Positions 1 to 8,773 of a stretch of 64,000 nt of DNA are shown one piece after another. Within the stretch, counting starts at the first letter, position 1; each line of letters starts with the position of its first letter. The stretch comes from Pseudomonas batumici (GTDB lineage: Bacteria; Pseudomonadota; Gammaproteobacteria; Pseudomonadales; Pseudomonadaceae). The DNA is taken from NCBI RefSeq assembly GCF_000820515.1, contig NZ_JXDG01000061.1:186001-250000 (forward strand), read 5' to 3'. Made by a program: the position numbers and the translations under genes. Below the pieces are notes generated by a model. The model did not search any database. It was not told the DNA's origin and was given only the letters and a program-made list of their open reading frames with translations.

Positions 1-714
1 CTCGGCGAAGTCGGCCAGGAAGTCGCCTGCATCATCGTCGAGCCGGTGGCCGGCAACATGAACTGCGTACCACCGGCCCCGGGTTTCCTCGAAGGCCTGC
101 GGACCCTGTGCGACCAGCACGGCGTGGTGCTGATCTTCGACGAAGTGATGACCGGTTTCCGCGTCGCCCTGGGCGGGGCCCAGGCCCACTACGGCGTCAC
201 CCCGGACCTGAGCACCTTCGGCAAGATCATCGGCGGCGGCATGCCGGTGGGCTGCTTCGGCGGCAAGCGCGAGATCATGTCCTGCATCGCCCCGCTGGGC
301 CCGGTCTACCAGGCCGGTACCTTGTCCGGTAACCCGCTGGCGATGGCCGCCGGCCTGACCACCCTGCGCCTGATCAGCCGCCCGGGCTTCCACACCGAGC
401 TGAGCGACTACACCCGCCGCCTGCTCCAGGGCCTGCAAGACCGTGCCGATGCGGCCGGCATCCCGTTCGTGACCACCCAGGCCGGCGGCATGTTCGGCCT
501 GTACTTCAGCGGCGCCGACGACATCGTCACCTTCGACGACGTGATGTCCAGCGACGCCGAGCGCTTCAAGCGTTTCTTCCACCTCATGCTCGACGGCGGC
601 GTGTACCTGGCGCCGAGTGCCTTCGAAGCCGGTTTCACTTCCATCGCCCATGGCGAAACCGAGCTGAAGCTGACATTGGATGCCGCTGAAAAGGCTTTTG
701 CCGCACTGAAATAA
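1..714 (+). CDS. hemL: glutamate-1-semialdehyde 2,1-aminomutase, 3' part (5' end outside window)
   Basis: Pyridoxal-phosphate enzyme that turns glutamate-1-semialdehyde into 5-aminolevulinate, the entry to haem and cobalamin synthesis in the cytosol. The reading frame is open from base 1, so the gene is cut by the window edge and about 237 of roughly 430 residues are present. Visible family features are the cofactor-aspartate segment IFDEVMTGFR, the PLP-lysine motif STFGKIIGGG and the later segment GTLSGNPLAMAAG. The frame upstream of the internal GTG at 46 also reads as HemL, so that codon is not the start. A strong hairpin follows the stop codon. Confidence 0.95.
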   Translation, partial: LGEVGQEVACIIVEPVAGNMNCVPPAPGFLEGLRTLCDQHGVVLIFDEVMTGFRVALGGAQAHYGVTPDLSTFGKIIGGGMPVGCFGGKREIMSCIAPLGPVYQAGTLSGNPLAMAAGLTTLRLISRPGFHTELSDYTRRLLQGLQDRADAAGIPFVTTQAGGMFGLYFSGADDIVTFDDVMSSDAERFKRFFHLMLDGGVYLAPSAFEAGFTSIAHGETELKLTLDAAEKAFAALK

Positions 715-723
715 CCGATGTCC

Positions 724-753
724 CCGACGCCGGTTTCAGCTGGCGTCGGTTTT
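724..753 (+). terminator. Rho-independent terminator of hemL
   Basis: A perfect 8-bp stem CCGACGCC/GGCGTCGG (724-731 and 742-749) is followed by TTTT. It begins 9 bases after the hemL stop codon. Confidence 0.8.
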
Positions 754-940
754 CCCGCTTAAACTTCCCCTGTTTCTTACCGTCCTCTGTCCAGATACTT
801 GCAAAACAAGCGGGTATAGCGCCCGTGCAGCAGAAAAACGAGTAAAGACTTTGTAAGGTGGCCCCCGCTTATTTCATAATGCGCGCCATAGTCATCCCCC
901 AGGCCGGGTCCGCCCGCCCTTCAGAGGTACGTCGATTCCC

Positions 941-1489
941 ATGAACCGCACCGGCCGCGCCCTTGTATTGGGCTGCCTGTTGCTCCTTCAGCCGCTGCTG
1001 GCACATGCAGGCGGTAACTCGTTGTTGATCCCGGCGATGGGTCGTTGCACCCTCAACACCCAGCCACAGGACCTCGCCGAGGCCCTGGCCGCCTGCGAAG
1101 AAGCGGCAAAGGGCGGCGATGCGCAAGCGCAATACGAGTTGGGCGCGTTCTATCACGACAGCAACAACCCGCAACACGACCTCAACAAGGCCCTGAGCCA
1201 TTTCGAACAGGCGTCCCTGCAGGGCCACGCCCAGGCGCAGTTCCAGCTTGGCACCATGTTCTACAAGGGCGAAGGGGTGCCGGCCAATAACGTCCAGGCT
1301 TACATCGTGCTGAAGATGGCCGCGGTCAATGGTGCCGAAGAGGCACTGGACACGGCGGATGAGGTCGCGGCGAAGATGCCCCGCGACCAGTTGGAGATGG
1401 CGACCCAGGTGCTGGGGCAGATCTTCCGCAAATACCTGCTGGAATTGCAGACGGCTGACGGCCGTACACCGTTTTCGCCGCTGCCCTGA
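941..1489 (+). CDS. exported Sel1-like/TPR repeat protein
   Basis: A 182-residue protein with a clear N-terminal signal peptide (basic start, then LGCLLLLQPLLAHA), so probably periplasmic. The body has Sel1-type repeats: GDAQAQYELGAFYHD around residues 52-66 and GHAQAQFQLGTMFYKGEG around 86-103. Such repeats normally serve as protein-protein interaction scaffolds. No catalytic motif is visible and the partner cannot be told from the context. It stands alone between the hemL terminator and a convergent gene whose stop lies 3 bases away. The specific role is unknown. Confidence 0.8.
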   Translation: MNRTGRALVLGCLLLLQPLLAHAGGNSLLIPAMGRCTLNTQPQDLAEALAACEEAAKGGDAQAQYELGAFYHDSNNPQHDLNKALSHFEQASLQGHAQAQFQLGTMFYKGEGVPANNVQAYIVLKMAAVNGAEEALDTADEVAAKMPRDQLEMATQVLGQIFRKYLLELQTADGRTPFSPLP

Positions 1490-1492
1490 TCG

Positions 1493-1819
1493 TTATTTTT
1501 CGGGCATTGGCATCGGGAACGGCATCACATTGCCCACGCCCCGCGCCTCGCTGATCTTCGGCGTACCCAGGCGCTCGACTTCGTCGATCCGCACGATCGA
1601 ATGCATCGGCACGAAACTGCGCACCACGCCTTCGAACTGGGCCTTGAGCTTTTCCTCGCCGGGATCGACCACCAGTTGGGTGCGCTCGCCAAAGACAAAT
1701 TCTTCGACTTCCAGGAAGCCCCACAGATCGCTCTGATAGATCTGCTTGGCGTACATTTCGAACACCTGGCCCTGGTTGAGGAAAATCACCTTGTAGATGG
1801 GGGCTTCACGTTTGGTCAT
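1493..1819 (-). CDS. DUF1820 family protein
   Basis: A 108-residue protein starting MTKREAPIYKVIF, with the conserved segment QVFEMYAKQIYQSDLWGF followed by an acidic-basic stretch and a Pro/Met-rich tail. It matches, from memory, the small DUF1820 proteins common in Pseudomonas and other gammaproteobacteria, whose function is not established. The ATG at 1819 is preferred over a frame-open start at 1837 because homologues begin with this sequence. It converges with the Sel1-repeat gene and diverges from miaB. Confidence 0.75.
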   Translation of the reverse strand: MTKREAPIYKVIFLNQGQVFEMYAKQIYQSDLWGFLEVEEFVFGERTQLVVDPGEEKLKAQFEGVVRSFVPMHSIVRIDEVERLGTPKISEARGVGNVMPFPMPMPEK

Positions 1820-1942
1820 GGTGGGCGGGCAACACATTGGGGGATAAAAATAGGGCGCGAACTATAGCATAGCCGCCGGACAGCGCTAGGAAGCAAGCGC
1901 GATGACCACTATAATGCGCGGTTCTTTGAACCACATTGATGA

Positions 1943-3277
1943 ATGTCCATGGCCAAGAAGCTTTACATCGAAACCCACGGTTGCCAGATGAACGAGTATG
2001 ACAGCTCGCGCATGGTCGACCTGCTGGGCGAACACCAGGCCCTGGAAGTCACCGCCCGCGCCGAAGACGCGGACGTCATCCTGCTCAACACCTGCTCGAT
2101 CCGCGAGCGCGCCCAGGACCGGGTCTACTCCCAGTTGGGCCGCTGGCGCGAACTGAAACTGGCGAACCCGCAGATGGTGATCGCCGTCGGCGGTTGCGTC
2201 GCCAGCCAGGAAGGCGCGGCGATCCGCGATCGCGCGCCCTATGTCGACGTGGTCTTCGGCCCGCAGACCCTGCACCGCCTGCCGGAAATGATCGATGCCG
2301 CTCGAACCACCCAGCAGCCGCAGGTGGACGTGTCGTTCCCGGAAATCGAAAAGTTCGACCACCTGCCGGAACCGCGCATCGACGGCCCGAGCGCCTATGT
2401 CTCGGTGATGGAAGGCTGCAGCAAGTACTGCACCTTCTGCGTCGTGCCCTATACCCGCGGCGAAGAAGTCAGCCGACCGTTCGACGACGTGATCGGCGAG
2501 ATCATCCACCTGGCCGAAAACGGTGTGCGCGAAGTGACCCTGCTGGGGCAGAACGTCAACGGTTATCGCGGCGCCACCCATGACGGGCGCCTGGCGGACC
2601 TGGCGGAACTGATCCGCGTGGTCGCCGCCGTCGACGGTATCGAGCGGATCCGCTACACCACCTCGCACCCGCTGGAGTTCTCCGACAGCCTGATCCAGGC
2701 CCACGCCGAGGTGCCGCAACTGGTCAAGCACCTGCACCTGCCGGTGCAGTCGGGCTCTGACCGGATCCTCGCGGCGATGAAGCGCAACCACACGGCACTG
2801 GAATACAAGTCCAAGCTGCGCAAGTTGCGCGCCGCCGTGCCGGGCATCTGCATCAGTTCGGACTTTATCGTCGGCTTCCCCGGGGAAACCGAGAAAGACT
2901 TCCAGCAGACCATGAAGCTGATCGAAGACGTCGGTTTCGACTTCTCCTACTCCTTCGTCTACAGCCAGCGCCCCGGGACCCCGGCGGCGGATTTGCCGGA
3001 CGACACCCCGGAAGCGGTGAAGAAAGAGCGCCTCAACGCCCTGCAACATCGCCTGAACCAGCAAGGATTCGAGATCAGCCGACAAATGGTCGGTACGCTC
3101 CAGCGCATCCTGGTGACCGATTATTCGAAAAAAGACCCTGGCGAGTTGCAGGGGCGCACCGAGAATAATCGTATCGTCAACTTCCGCTGCGACAATCCCC
3201 AGCTGATCGGCCAGTTTATCGACGTGCACATCGACGCGGCGCAACCACATTCACTGCGCGGCTCGATGCCGCAATGA
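1943..3277 (+). CDS. miaB: tRNA-2-methylthio-N6-dimethylallyladenosine synthase MiaB
   Basis: Radical-SAM methylthiotransferase that adds the 2-methylthio group to i6A37 in tRNAs reading UNN codons. It has 444 residues, the normal length. The N-terminal UPF0004 domain supplies cysteines in THGCQMNEYDS, NTCSIRERA and GGCVASQEG for the auxiliary cluster. The radical-SAM motif CSKYCTFC (CxxxCxxC) lies near residue 157, and a TRAM domain forms the C-terminus. An in-frame ATG at 1949 is an alternative start. It is the first gene of a plus-strand run with phoH, ybeY, corC and lnt, an order conserved in gammaproteobacteria. Confidence 0.97.
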   Translation: MSMAKKLYIETHGCQMNEYDSSRMVDLLGEHQALEVTARAEDADVILLNTCSIRERAQDRVYSQLGRWRELKLANPQMVIAVGGCVASQEGAAIRDRAPYVDVVFGPQTLHRLPEMIDAARTTQQPQVDVSFPEIEKFDHLPEPRIDGPSAYVSVMEGCSKYCTFCVVPYTRGEEVSRPFDDVIGEIIHLAENGVREVTLLGQNVNGYRGATHDGRLADLAELIRVVAAVDGIERIRYTTSHPLEFSDSLIQAHAEVPQLVKHLHLPVQSGSDRILAAMKRNHTALEYKSKLRKLRAAVPGICISSDFIVGFPGETEKDFQQTMKLIEDVGFDFSYSFVYSQRPGTPAADLPDDTPEAVKKERLNALQHRLNQQGFEISRQMVGTLQRILVTDYSKKDPGELQGRTENNRIVNFRCDNPQLIGQFIDVHIDAAQPHSLRGSMPQ

Positions 3278-3350
3278 GAGCTTTCGCCCCCGGTCTGCTA
3301 GCGTTATCCTTGAATTCATATCCATTGCCGTCGGGCGGCTAAAAACGACC

Positions 3351-4352
3351 TTGAACGCACCCATCGAACCTCATCGTTTCATCCTCGAGCCTTTCGAGGC
3401 TCGCCGCTTCGCCAATCTGTGCGGACAGTTCGACGAGCATTTGCGCTTGATCGAACAGCGCCTGGCCATCGAGATCCGCAATCGCGGCAATCAGTTCGAG
3501 CTGATCGGCGAACCCAAGCACACCACCTCCGCGGAAAACCTGCTGCGCCGCCTGTACCGGGAAACCAAGGGGACCGAGCTGTCGCCGGACATGGTCCACC
3601 TGTTCCTGCAGGAATCGAGCGTGGAAGACCTGCACCTCAACCCGGTGGCCGAAGCCAGCGTGGCCCTGCGCACCAAGAAAGGCATGATTCGCCCCCGCGG
3701 CCAGAATCAGCAGCGCTACGTGAAGGAAATCCTCGGCAACGACATCAACTTCGGGATCGGCCCGGCCGGTACCGGCAAGACCTACCTGGCGGTGGCCTGC
3801 GCCGTCGACGCGCTGGAGCGCGAGCAGGTGCGACGCATCCTGCTGGTGCGCCCGGCGGTCGAAGCCGGCGAAAAACTCGGTTTCCTGCCCGGCGACCTGG
3901 CCCAGAAGATCGACCCGTACCTGCGCCCGCTCTACGACGCCCTCTATGAAATGCTCGGTTTCGAGTACGTGGCCAAGCTGATCGAGCGCCAGGTCATCGA
4001 AATCGCACCGCTGGCCTACATGCGCGGCCGGACCCTGAACAACAGCTTCATCATCCTCGACGAAAGCCAGAACACCACCGTCGAACAGATGAAAATGTTC
4101 CTGACCCGCATCGGTTTCGGCTCCACGGCGGTGATCACCGGCGACATCACCCAGGTCGACCTGCCCAAGGGCACGAAATCGGGGCTGGCCCACGTGATCA
4201 AGGTCCTCAAGGATGTGCCGGGCATCAGCTTCACCCATTTCATGCCCAAGGACGTCGTGCGCCATCCGCTGGTACAACGCATCGTCGAGGCCTACGAGCG
4301 CTTTGAAAATCGCGCCGACGAAGACACCCCGGGTACCCGCCACGATGCTTGA
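3351..4352 (+). CDS. ybeZ: PhoH-like ATPase (YbeZ)
   Basis: PhoH family P-loop ATPase of 333 residues, thought to work with the endonuclease YbeY in RNA metabolism and ribosome maturation. The Walker A motif GPAGTGKTYLA is near residues 138-148, and the Walker B segment FIILDESQNTT is near residue 230. The best start is a TTG at 3351; no ATG sits at a position matching the family's N-terminus. Its last 8 bases overlap the start of ybeY, which suggests coupled translation and a shared process. Confidence 0.92.
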   Translation: MNAPIEPHRFILEPFEARRFANLCGQFDEHLRLIEQRLAIEIRNRGNQFELIGEPKHTTSAENLLRRLYRETKGTELSPDMVHLFLQESSVEDLHLNPVAEASVALRTKKGMIRPRGQNQQRYVKEILGNDINFGIGPAGTGKTYLAVACAVDALEREQVRRILLVRPAVEAGEKLGFLPGDLAQKIDPYLRPLYDALYEMLGFEYVAKLIERQVIEIAPLAYMRGRTLNNSFIILDESQNTTVEQMKMFLTRIGFGSTAVITGDITQVDLPKGTKSGLAHVIKVLKDVPGISFTHFMPKDVVRHPLVQRIVEAYERFENRADEDTPGTRHDA

Positions 4353-4803
4353 ACTCGATTTGCAACGGGCCTCTGACGCCCCCGCCCCCAGTGACGCCGA
4401 GTTTCGCCGCTGGTGCGAACTCGCCCTGCGCCAACGCACGGCCGACTCCGAGCTGACCATCCGCCTGGTGGACGAGGCCGAAGGTCGCGAGCTCAACCAT
4501 ACCTGGCGACACAAGGACTACGCGACCAACGTACTGTCCTTCCCCGCCGACGTGCCGGACGACCTGCTGGATATCCCATTGCTGGGCGATCTGGTGATCT
4601 GCATCCCGGTGGTCGCTCGCGAAGCGGCCGAACAAGGCAAGGCACTGGAGGCCCATTGGGCCCACCTGGTCATTCACGGCTGCCTGCATCTATTGGGCTA
4701 CGACCATATAGACGACGAAGAAGCCGAGGAAATGGAAGCACTGGAACGAACGTTGCTTGCCGAACTGGGTCATCCCGACCCCTATATCGATGACGAACAC
4801 TGA
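4345..4803 (+). CDS. ybeY: endoribonuclease YbeY (rRNA maturation factor)
   Basis: Metal-dependent single-strand endoribonuclease needed for 16S rRNA 3'-end maturation and ribosome quality control. The 152-residue product carries the family zinc motif as HGCLHLLGYDH (H-x3-H-x5-H) near residues 111-121. The ATG at 4345, inside the last codons of the phoH-like gene, gives the normal family length; the frame is open further upstream but that stretch has no family similarity. Confidence 0.95.
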   Translation: MLELDLQRASDAPAPSDAEFRRWCELALRQRTADSELTIRLVDEAEGRELNHTWRHKDYATNVLSFPADVPDDLLDIPLLGDLVICIPVVAREAAEQGKALEAHWAHLVIHGCLHLLGYDHIDDEEAEEMEALERTLLAELGHPDPYIDDEH

Positions 4804-4837
4804 TCACTCCACTACCAAGGGATACGAGTAAATCGCT

Positions 4838-5677
4838 ATGAGCGAAGATCGATCGAGCAACGGGCAGAAGTCCTGGCTGGGTAAACTGACCCAGGCTTTT
4901 GCCCATGAGCCGAAAAACCGCCAGGAGCTGCTGGAGCTGCTGCGCGAAGCCCATCAGAACAAATTGCTGGACAGCGAAGCGCTGGCCATCGTCGAAGGCG
5001 CCATCCAGGTCGCTGACCTGCAGGTGCGGGACATCATGGTCCCGCGCTCGCAGATGATCAGCATCAAGGCGACCCAGACTCCCCGCGAATTCCTCCCGGC
5101 GGTCGTCAACGCCGCGCACTCGCGTTACCCGGTGATCGGCGAAAGCCATGACGACGTCATGGGCGTGTTGCTGGCCAAGGACCTGTTGCCGCTGGTCCTG
5201 CAGGAAAACGGCGATGCCTTCAACATCAAGGACCTGCTGCGTCCGGCGACCTTCGTCCCCGAATCCAAGCGCCTGAACGTGTTGCTGCGCGAATTCCGCG
5301 CCAACCATAACCACATGGCCATCGTCATCGACGAGTACGGCGGCGTGGCGGGCCTGGTGACCATTGAAGACGTGCTGGAACAGATCGTCGGCGATATCGA
5401 GGACGAGCACGACGTCGAGGAAGACAGCTACATCAAGCCGCTACCCAGCGGCGACTTCCTGATCAAGGCGCTGACCCCGATCGAAAATTTCAACGCGTTC
5501 TTCGACAGCGAATTCTCCGATGACGAGTTCGACACCGTCGGCGGCCTGGTGATGAGCGCGTTCGGGCACTTGCCCAAGCGTAATGAAATCACCGAGATCG
5601 GCGCGTATCGTTTCCGCATCCTGAATGCCGACAGCCGTCGTATTCACCTGATCCGCCTGACCCCCATTAGCCGCTAA
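4838..5677 (+). CDS. corC: CorC/HlyC family CBS-domain transporter-associated protein
   Basis: A 279-residue cytosolic protein of the CorC family, linked to magnesium/cobalt efflux. Two CBS domains fill the central part, beginning near IMVPRSQMISIKA and near LLRPATFVPESKRL, with IVIDEYGGVAGLVTIEDVLEQIVGDIEDE typical of the second. The C-terminal CorC_HlyC domain covers about residues 195-277. It lacks membrane segments, as in the short CorC form. A Shine-Dalgarno-like AAGGGATACGAG precedes the start, and lnt begins 9 bases downstream. Confidence 0.93.
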   Translation: MSEDRSSNGQKSWLGKLTQAFAHEPKNRQELLELLREAHQNKLLDSEALAIVEGAIQVADLQVRDIMVPRSQMISIKATQTPREFLPAVVNAAHSRYPVIGESHDDVMGVLLAKDLLPLVLQENGDAFNIKDLLRPATFVPESKRLNVLLREFRANHNHMAIVIDEYGGVAGLVTIEDVLEQIVGDIEDEHDVEEDSYIKPLPSGDFLIKALTPIENFNAFFDSEFSDDEFDTVGGLVMSAFGHLPKRNEITEIGAYRFRILNADSRRIHLIRLTPISR

Positions 5678-5685
5678 GGACTTCC

Positions 5686-7209
5686 ATGCTGCGCTTAACC
5701 CGCCCCGGCTGGCCCGGTAATCTGCTGGCCGCGGTGGCCGGCGCGCTGACCACCCTGGCCCTGGCGCCGTACGATATCTGGCCATTGGCGTTGCTGGCGG
5801 TGGGTGTGTTCTATGCCGGCCTGCGCGAGCTGTCGCCGCGCCAGGCGCTGTGGCGCGGCTGGTGCTTCGGTTTCGGCCTGTTTGGCGCGGGCACCAGCTG
5901 GATCTACGTGAGCATCCACACCTACGGCGACGCTTCGGTGTTGCTGGCCGGTTTCCTGATGCTCGCGTTCACGGCCGCGATTGCCTGGTTCTTCGCCCTG
6001 CCGGCCTGGCTCTGGGCGCGCTGGATACGCCGCAACGAAGCGCCGCTGGCCGACGCCCTGGCCTTCGCTGCCTTGTGGGTGGGCCAGGAAGCTTTTCGCG
6101 GCTGGTTCCTGACCGGCTTCCCCTGGCTCTATTCCGGCTACAGCCAGCTCGACGGCCCGCTCACGGGCCTGGCGCCGCTGGGCGGGATCTGGCTGATCTC
6201 CTTCACCCTGGCCCTGACGGCCGCGCTGCTGTACAACGCCCGCCGCCTGCTCCAGGCCAAGCGCAAGTCCTTTATCGCCCTGGGCGCGCTGCTGCTGGCC
6301 GCGCCCTGGGGAGTGGGTATCGCGCTCAAGCATCACGCCTGGACCAGTCCGGCGGGCGAACCGCTGACGGTGGCGGCGATCCAGGGCAATATCGAACAGA
6401 GCATGAAGTGGGACCCGGCGCAGCTCAATGCCCAGTTGGCGCTCTACCGCGACCTGAGCTTTCGCTCCCAGCGCGTGGACCTGCTGGTCTGGCCGGAAAC
6501 CGCCGTGCCGGTGCTGAAGGAGTCGGCCGAGGGTTACCTGGCGATGATGGGCCGCTTCGCCGCGGACCGGCATTCGGCGCTGATCACCGGCGTGCCGATC
6601 CGCGAAGTGGAGCACAACGAGAAGCGCTACTACAACGGCATCACCGTGACGGGCGAAGGCGATGGCACCTATCTGAAGCAGAAACTGGTGCCGTTTGGCG
6701 AATACGTGCCCTTGCAGGAGCTGCTGCGCGGGCTGATCAGTTTCTTCAACCTGCCGATGTCCGACTTCGCCCGTGGCCCGGATGACCAGGCGCTGCTGCA
6801 GGCCAAGGGCTACCATATCGCCCCGTTCATCTGCTACGAAGTGGTCTACCCGGAGTTCGCCGCCAGCCTGTCGGCGCGCAGCGAACTGCTGCTGACCATC
6901 AGCAACGACACCTGGTTCGGCACTTCGATCGGCCCCTTGCAGCACCTGCAAATGGCCCAGATGCGTGCACTGGAAGCCGGACGCTGGATGATTCGTGCCA
7001 CCAATAACGGCGTCACCGGCTTGATCGACCCCTTCGGCCGGATCACCACGCAGATTCCGCAGTTCGAGCAGGGCATCCTGTATGGCGAAGTGGTGCCGAT
7101 GCATGACCTGACGCCTTACCTGCACTGGCGTTCGTGGCCGCTGACCCTCCTGTGCGGCTTGCTGTTCGGCTGGGCCTTGCTGGCCAGCCGTATTGCCAAG
7201 ACGGTCTGA
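5686..7209 (+). CDS. lnt: apolipoprotein N-acyltransferase
   Basis: Inner-membrane enzyme that adds the third acyl chain to the N-terminal cysteine of lipoproteins. It has 507 residues. Several hydrophobic segments occupy roughly the first 200 residues, followed by a nitrilase-like (CN hydrolase) domain. The catalytic regions are visible: WPETAVP (Glu), KQKLVPFGEYVP (Lys) and FICYEVVYPE (Cys). A final hydrophobic segment is near the C-terminus. Linkage to corC is conserved in Pseudomonas and enterobacteria. A REP pair follows the gene. Confidence 0.96.
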   Translation: MLRLTRPGWPGNLLAAVAGALTTLALAPYDIWPLALLAVGVFYAGLRELSPRQALWRGWCFGFGLFGAGTSWIYVSIHTYGDASVLLAGFLMLAFTAAIAWFFALPAWLWARWIRRNEAPLADALAFAALWVGQEAFRGWFLTGFPWLYSGYSQLDGPLTGLAPLGGIWLISFTLALTAALLYNARRLLQAKRKSFIALGALLLAAPWGVGIALKHHAWTSPAGEPLTVAAIQGNIEQSMKWDPAQLNAQLALYRDLSFRSQRVDLLVWPETAVPVLKESAEGYLAMMGRFAADRHSALITGVPIREVEHNEKRYYNGITVTGEGDGTYLKQKLVPFGEYVPLQELLRGLISFFNLPMSDFARGPDDQALLQAKGYHIAPFICYEVVYPEFAASLSARSELLLTISNDTWFGTSIGPLQHLQMAQMRALEAGRWMIRATNNGVTGLIDPFGRITTQIPQFEQGILYGEVVPMHDLTPYLHWRSWPLTLLCGLLFGWALLASRIAKTV

Positions 7210-7235
7210 CACTCCATCAGGCGCCGCAGCCCCCC

Positions 7236-7319
7236 TGTAGGAGCTGGCTTGCCAGCGATGAGGCCCTCAAGAGCACTGCAAACCTCAAGGTCCCCATCGC
7301 CGGCAAGCCGGCTCCTACA
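7236..7319. repeat. REP inverted pair (TGTAGGAGC type)
   Basis: A left arm TGTAGGAGCTGGCTTGCCAG and a nearly complementary right arm ending GGCAAGCCGGCTCCTACA enclose about 35 bases. This is the common Pseudomonas REP pair. It lies between lnt and a convergent gene. Confidence 0.9.
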
Positions 7320-7348
7320 GGGTTCGGTGGTTTGCTTGCGAGCGTGGC

Positions 7349-8110
7349 TTAGCGATAGAACAGCCTGTAACCCACCTGCCCTATCGCCTCATTGATCAAC
7401 TGCCCACTGCGCCAGATCGCATTGAACTCCGGCAGCCAACCGCCCAGCGGGCGGGCATTGTCCTGCCCGAGAAAGCCCACCGGCGCCGGCACCACGCTAA
7501 AGCCGGCTTTTTCAAAGCTCCACACCGCACGCGGCATGTGGGCGGCATGGGTCACCACCACCACCCGCTTGATGCCTAGCGGCGCCAGCAGCTCATGGGT
7601 GAACTGGGCATTTTCCCAGGTAGTGGTGCTGTGCCCTTCCTGCCAGCGCACCGTCACGTCGAAATCACTCTGCATCGACGCCGCCATCAACGCCGCCTCG
7701 CTCGGCGGCGTACCGTAATGCAAACCGCCGCTGGTCAGCACCGGCAGCCCTGAAGCCTTGGCCAGGCGCGCCGCATAGCGCTGGCGCTCGAGGCCGATCC
7801 CGGTCGGCTGATCCTCGCCCCACGCCAAGTCGCCGCGCTCACGCCCCGAGCCCAGCACCACGATCGCATCGGCCCGCTGCGCCAGCCCCGCCCACTCTCC
7901 GCGCTCAAGCGGCGGCACGCTCTCCAAGGCGCGCGCGCCCCACTCCACCGCCACCGGCAGGCTCATCAACCAGAACCCGCCCAGCCCGAGGACAAAGCAC
8001 AGCCCCGCCAGACGCGGACGAGTGCGACGAAACCACCAGGCACAGAGCAGCAACAGCAACAGAACGCCGGGCGGCAGGAGCAATTGTTTGAGGATGTAAC
8101 GAATCGGCAT
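7349..8110 (-). CDS. YdcF/ElyC-like DUF218 membrane protein
   Basis: A 253-residue protein with two N-terminal hydrophobic segments (about residues 8-26 and 33-52) and then a soluble DUF218 domain. That domain shows ADAIVVLGSGRERG, LTSGGLHYGTPPSEA and VVVTHAAHMPRAVWSFEKAG, the usual three blocks. Relatives such as ElyC/SanA affect envelope biogenesis, and ElyC influences use of the undecaprenyl-phosphate carrier. The exact substrate is unknown. It converges on the REP pair after lnt. Confidence 0.85.
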   Translation of the reverse strand: MPIRYILKQLLLPPGVLLLLLLCAWWFRRTRPRLAGLCFVLGLGGFWLMSLPVAVEWGARALESVPPLERGEWAGLAQRADAIVVLGSGRERGDLAWGEDQPTGIGLERQRYAARLAKASGLPVLTSGGLHYGTPPSEAALMAASMQSDFDVTVRWQEGHSTTTWENAQFTHELLAPLGIKRVVVVTHAAHMPRAVWSFEKAGFSVVPAPVGFLGQDNARPLGGWLPEFNAIWRSGQLINEAIGQVGYRLFYR

Positions 8111-8231
8111 CGGGCATCTCCAGAAGATGCCCGAAGCCTAAGTGCATCGGGGCCAATCAACAACCTCTGGAACAACGGCTTCAAACCGAAGCCGGATTAG
8201 CGACAGACAACAGGATGCCGCCGGGCGAATC

Positions 8232-8549
8232 TTACTTGACCCCGATGGACTTGAACTTCGCCGAACCGGAACCGGGGGTTTTGTCCTTCAACCAGATAAC
8301 CTCGGCCGAACGGGGTGACGCTCTGCGCTCCACAGCGAAAGGCGGCGCAGGGACATCCCGCCCACTGAGATCCAGGTAGGCCCGGATCAACTCGAACTCG
8401 GCGTGGCTCAAGCCACGCAACTCCAACTCGACCGGTTGCTCATCACGCAAGCGAACCGCCGTGCTGGCCGCATCCAGGGCAAGCCCCAGGCGGGCGATCA
8501 AACGCTCGTACAACTCGGGTTTCATGACATATCGCTGCGACTCCACCAT
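8232..8549 (-). CDS. hypothetical protein
   Basis: A 105-residue protein beginning MVESQRYVMKPELYERLI. The start at 8549 is chosen because a good ribosome-binding site (GAGGTGAG) lies just upstream; the longer open frame to 8651 has no such site. No signal peptide, membrane segment or known motif was recognised. The sequence is charged and probably cytosolic, with a basic tail. It diverges from leuS. I assign no function. Confidence 0.65.
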   Translation of the reverse strand: MVESQRYVMKPELYERLIARLGLALDAASTAVRLRDEQPVELELRGLSHAEFELIRAYLDLSGRDVPAPPFAVERRASPRSAEVIWLKDKTPGSGSAKFKSIGVK

Positions 8550-8773
8550 CCGCTCACCTCTATTGAAGACAAGAATCACTCCCCCTCTTCCAAGCTTAGC
8601 GGCACCCGCCAAACCAGCCGACCGCCGCGACCAACGGCTGCGGCGGCGCAATCAGGGTTTCCCTCGATAGAGCGGCGTCATGTATGCTACGGCGCTTCCT
8701 GTAACTCCACTTCCAGCACCGCCTTACGGATGCATTGAAGAGGATTAGGCCACCCTTTCCAGTACAAGTAGCC

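Noticed and set aside
1886..3250. A 454-codon open frame opposite miaB
   Set aside because: Antisense shadow of a well-recognised gene, with no domain or ribosome-binding site.
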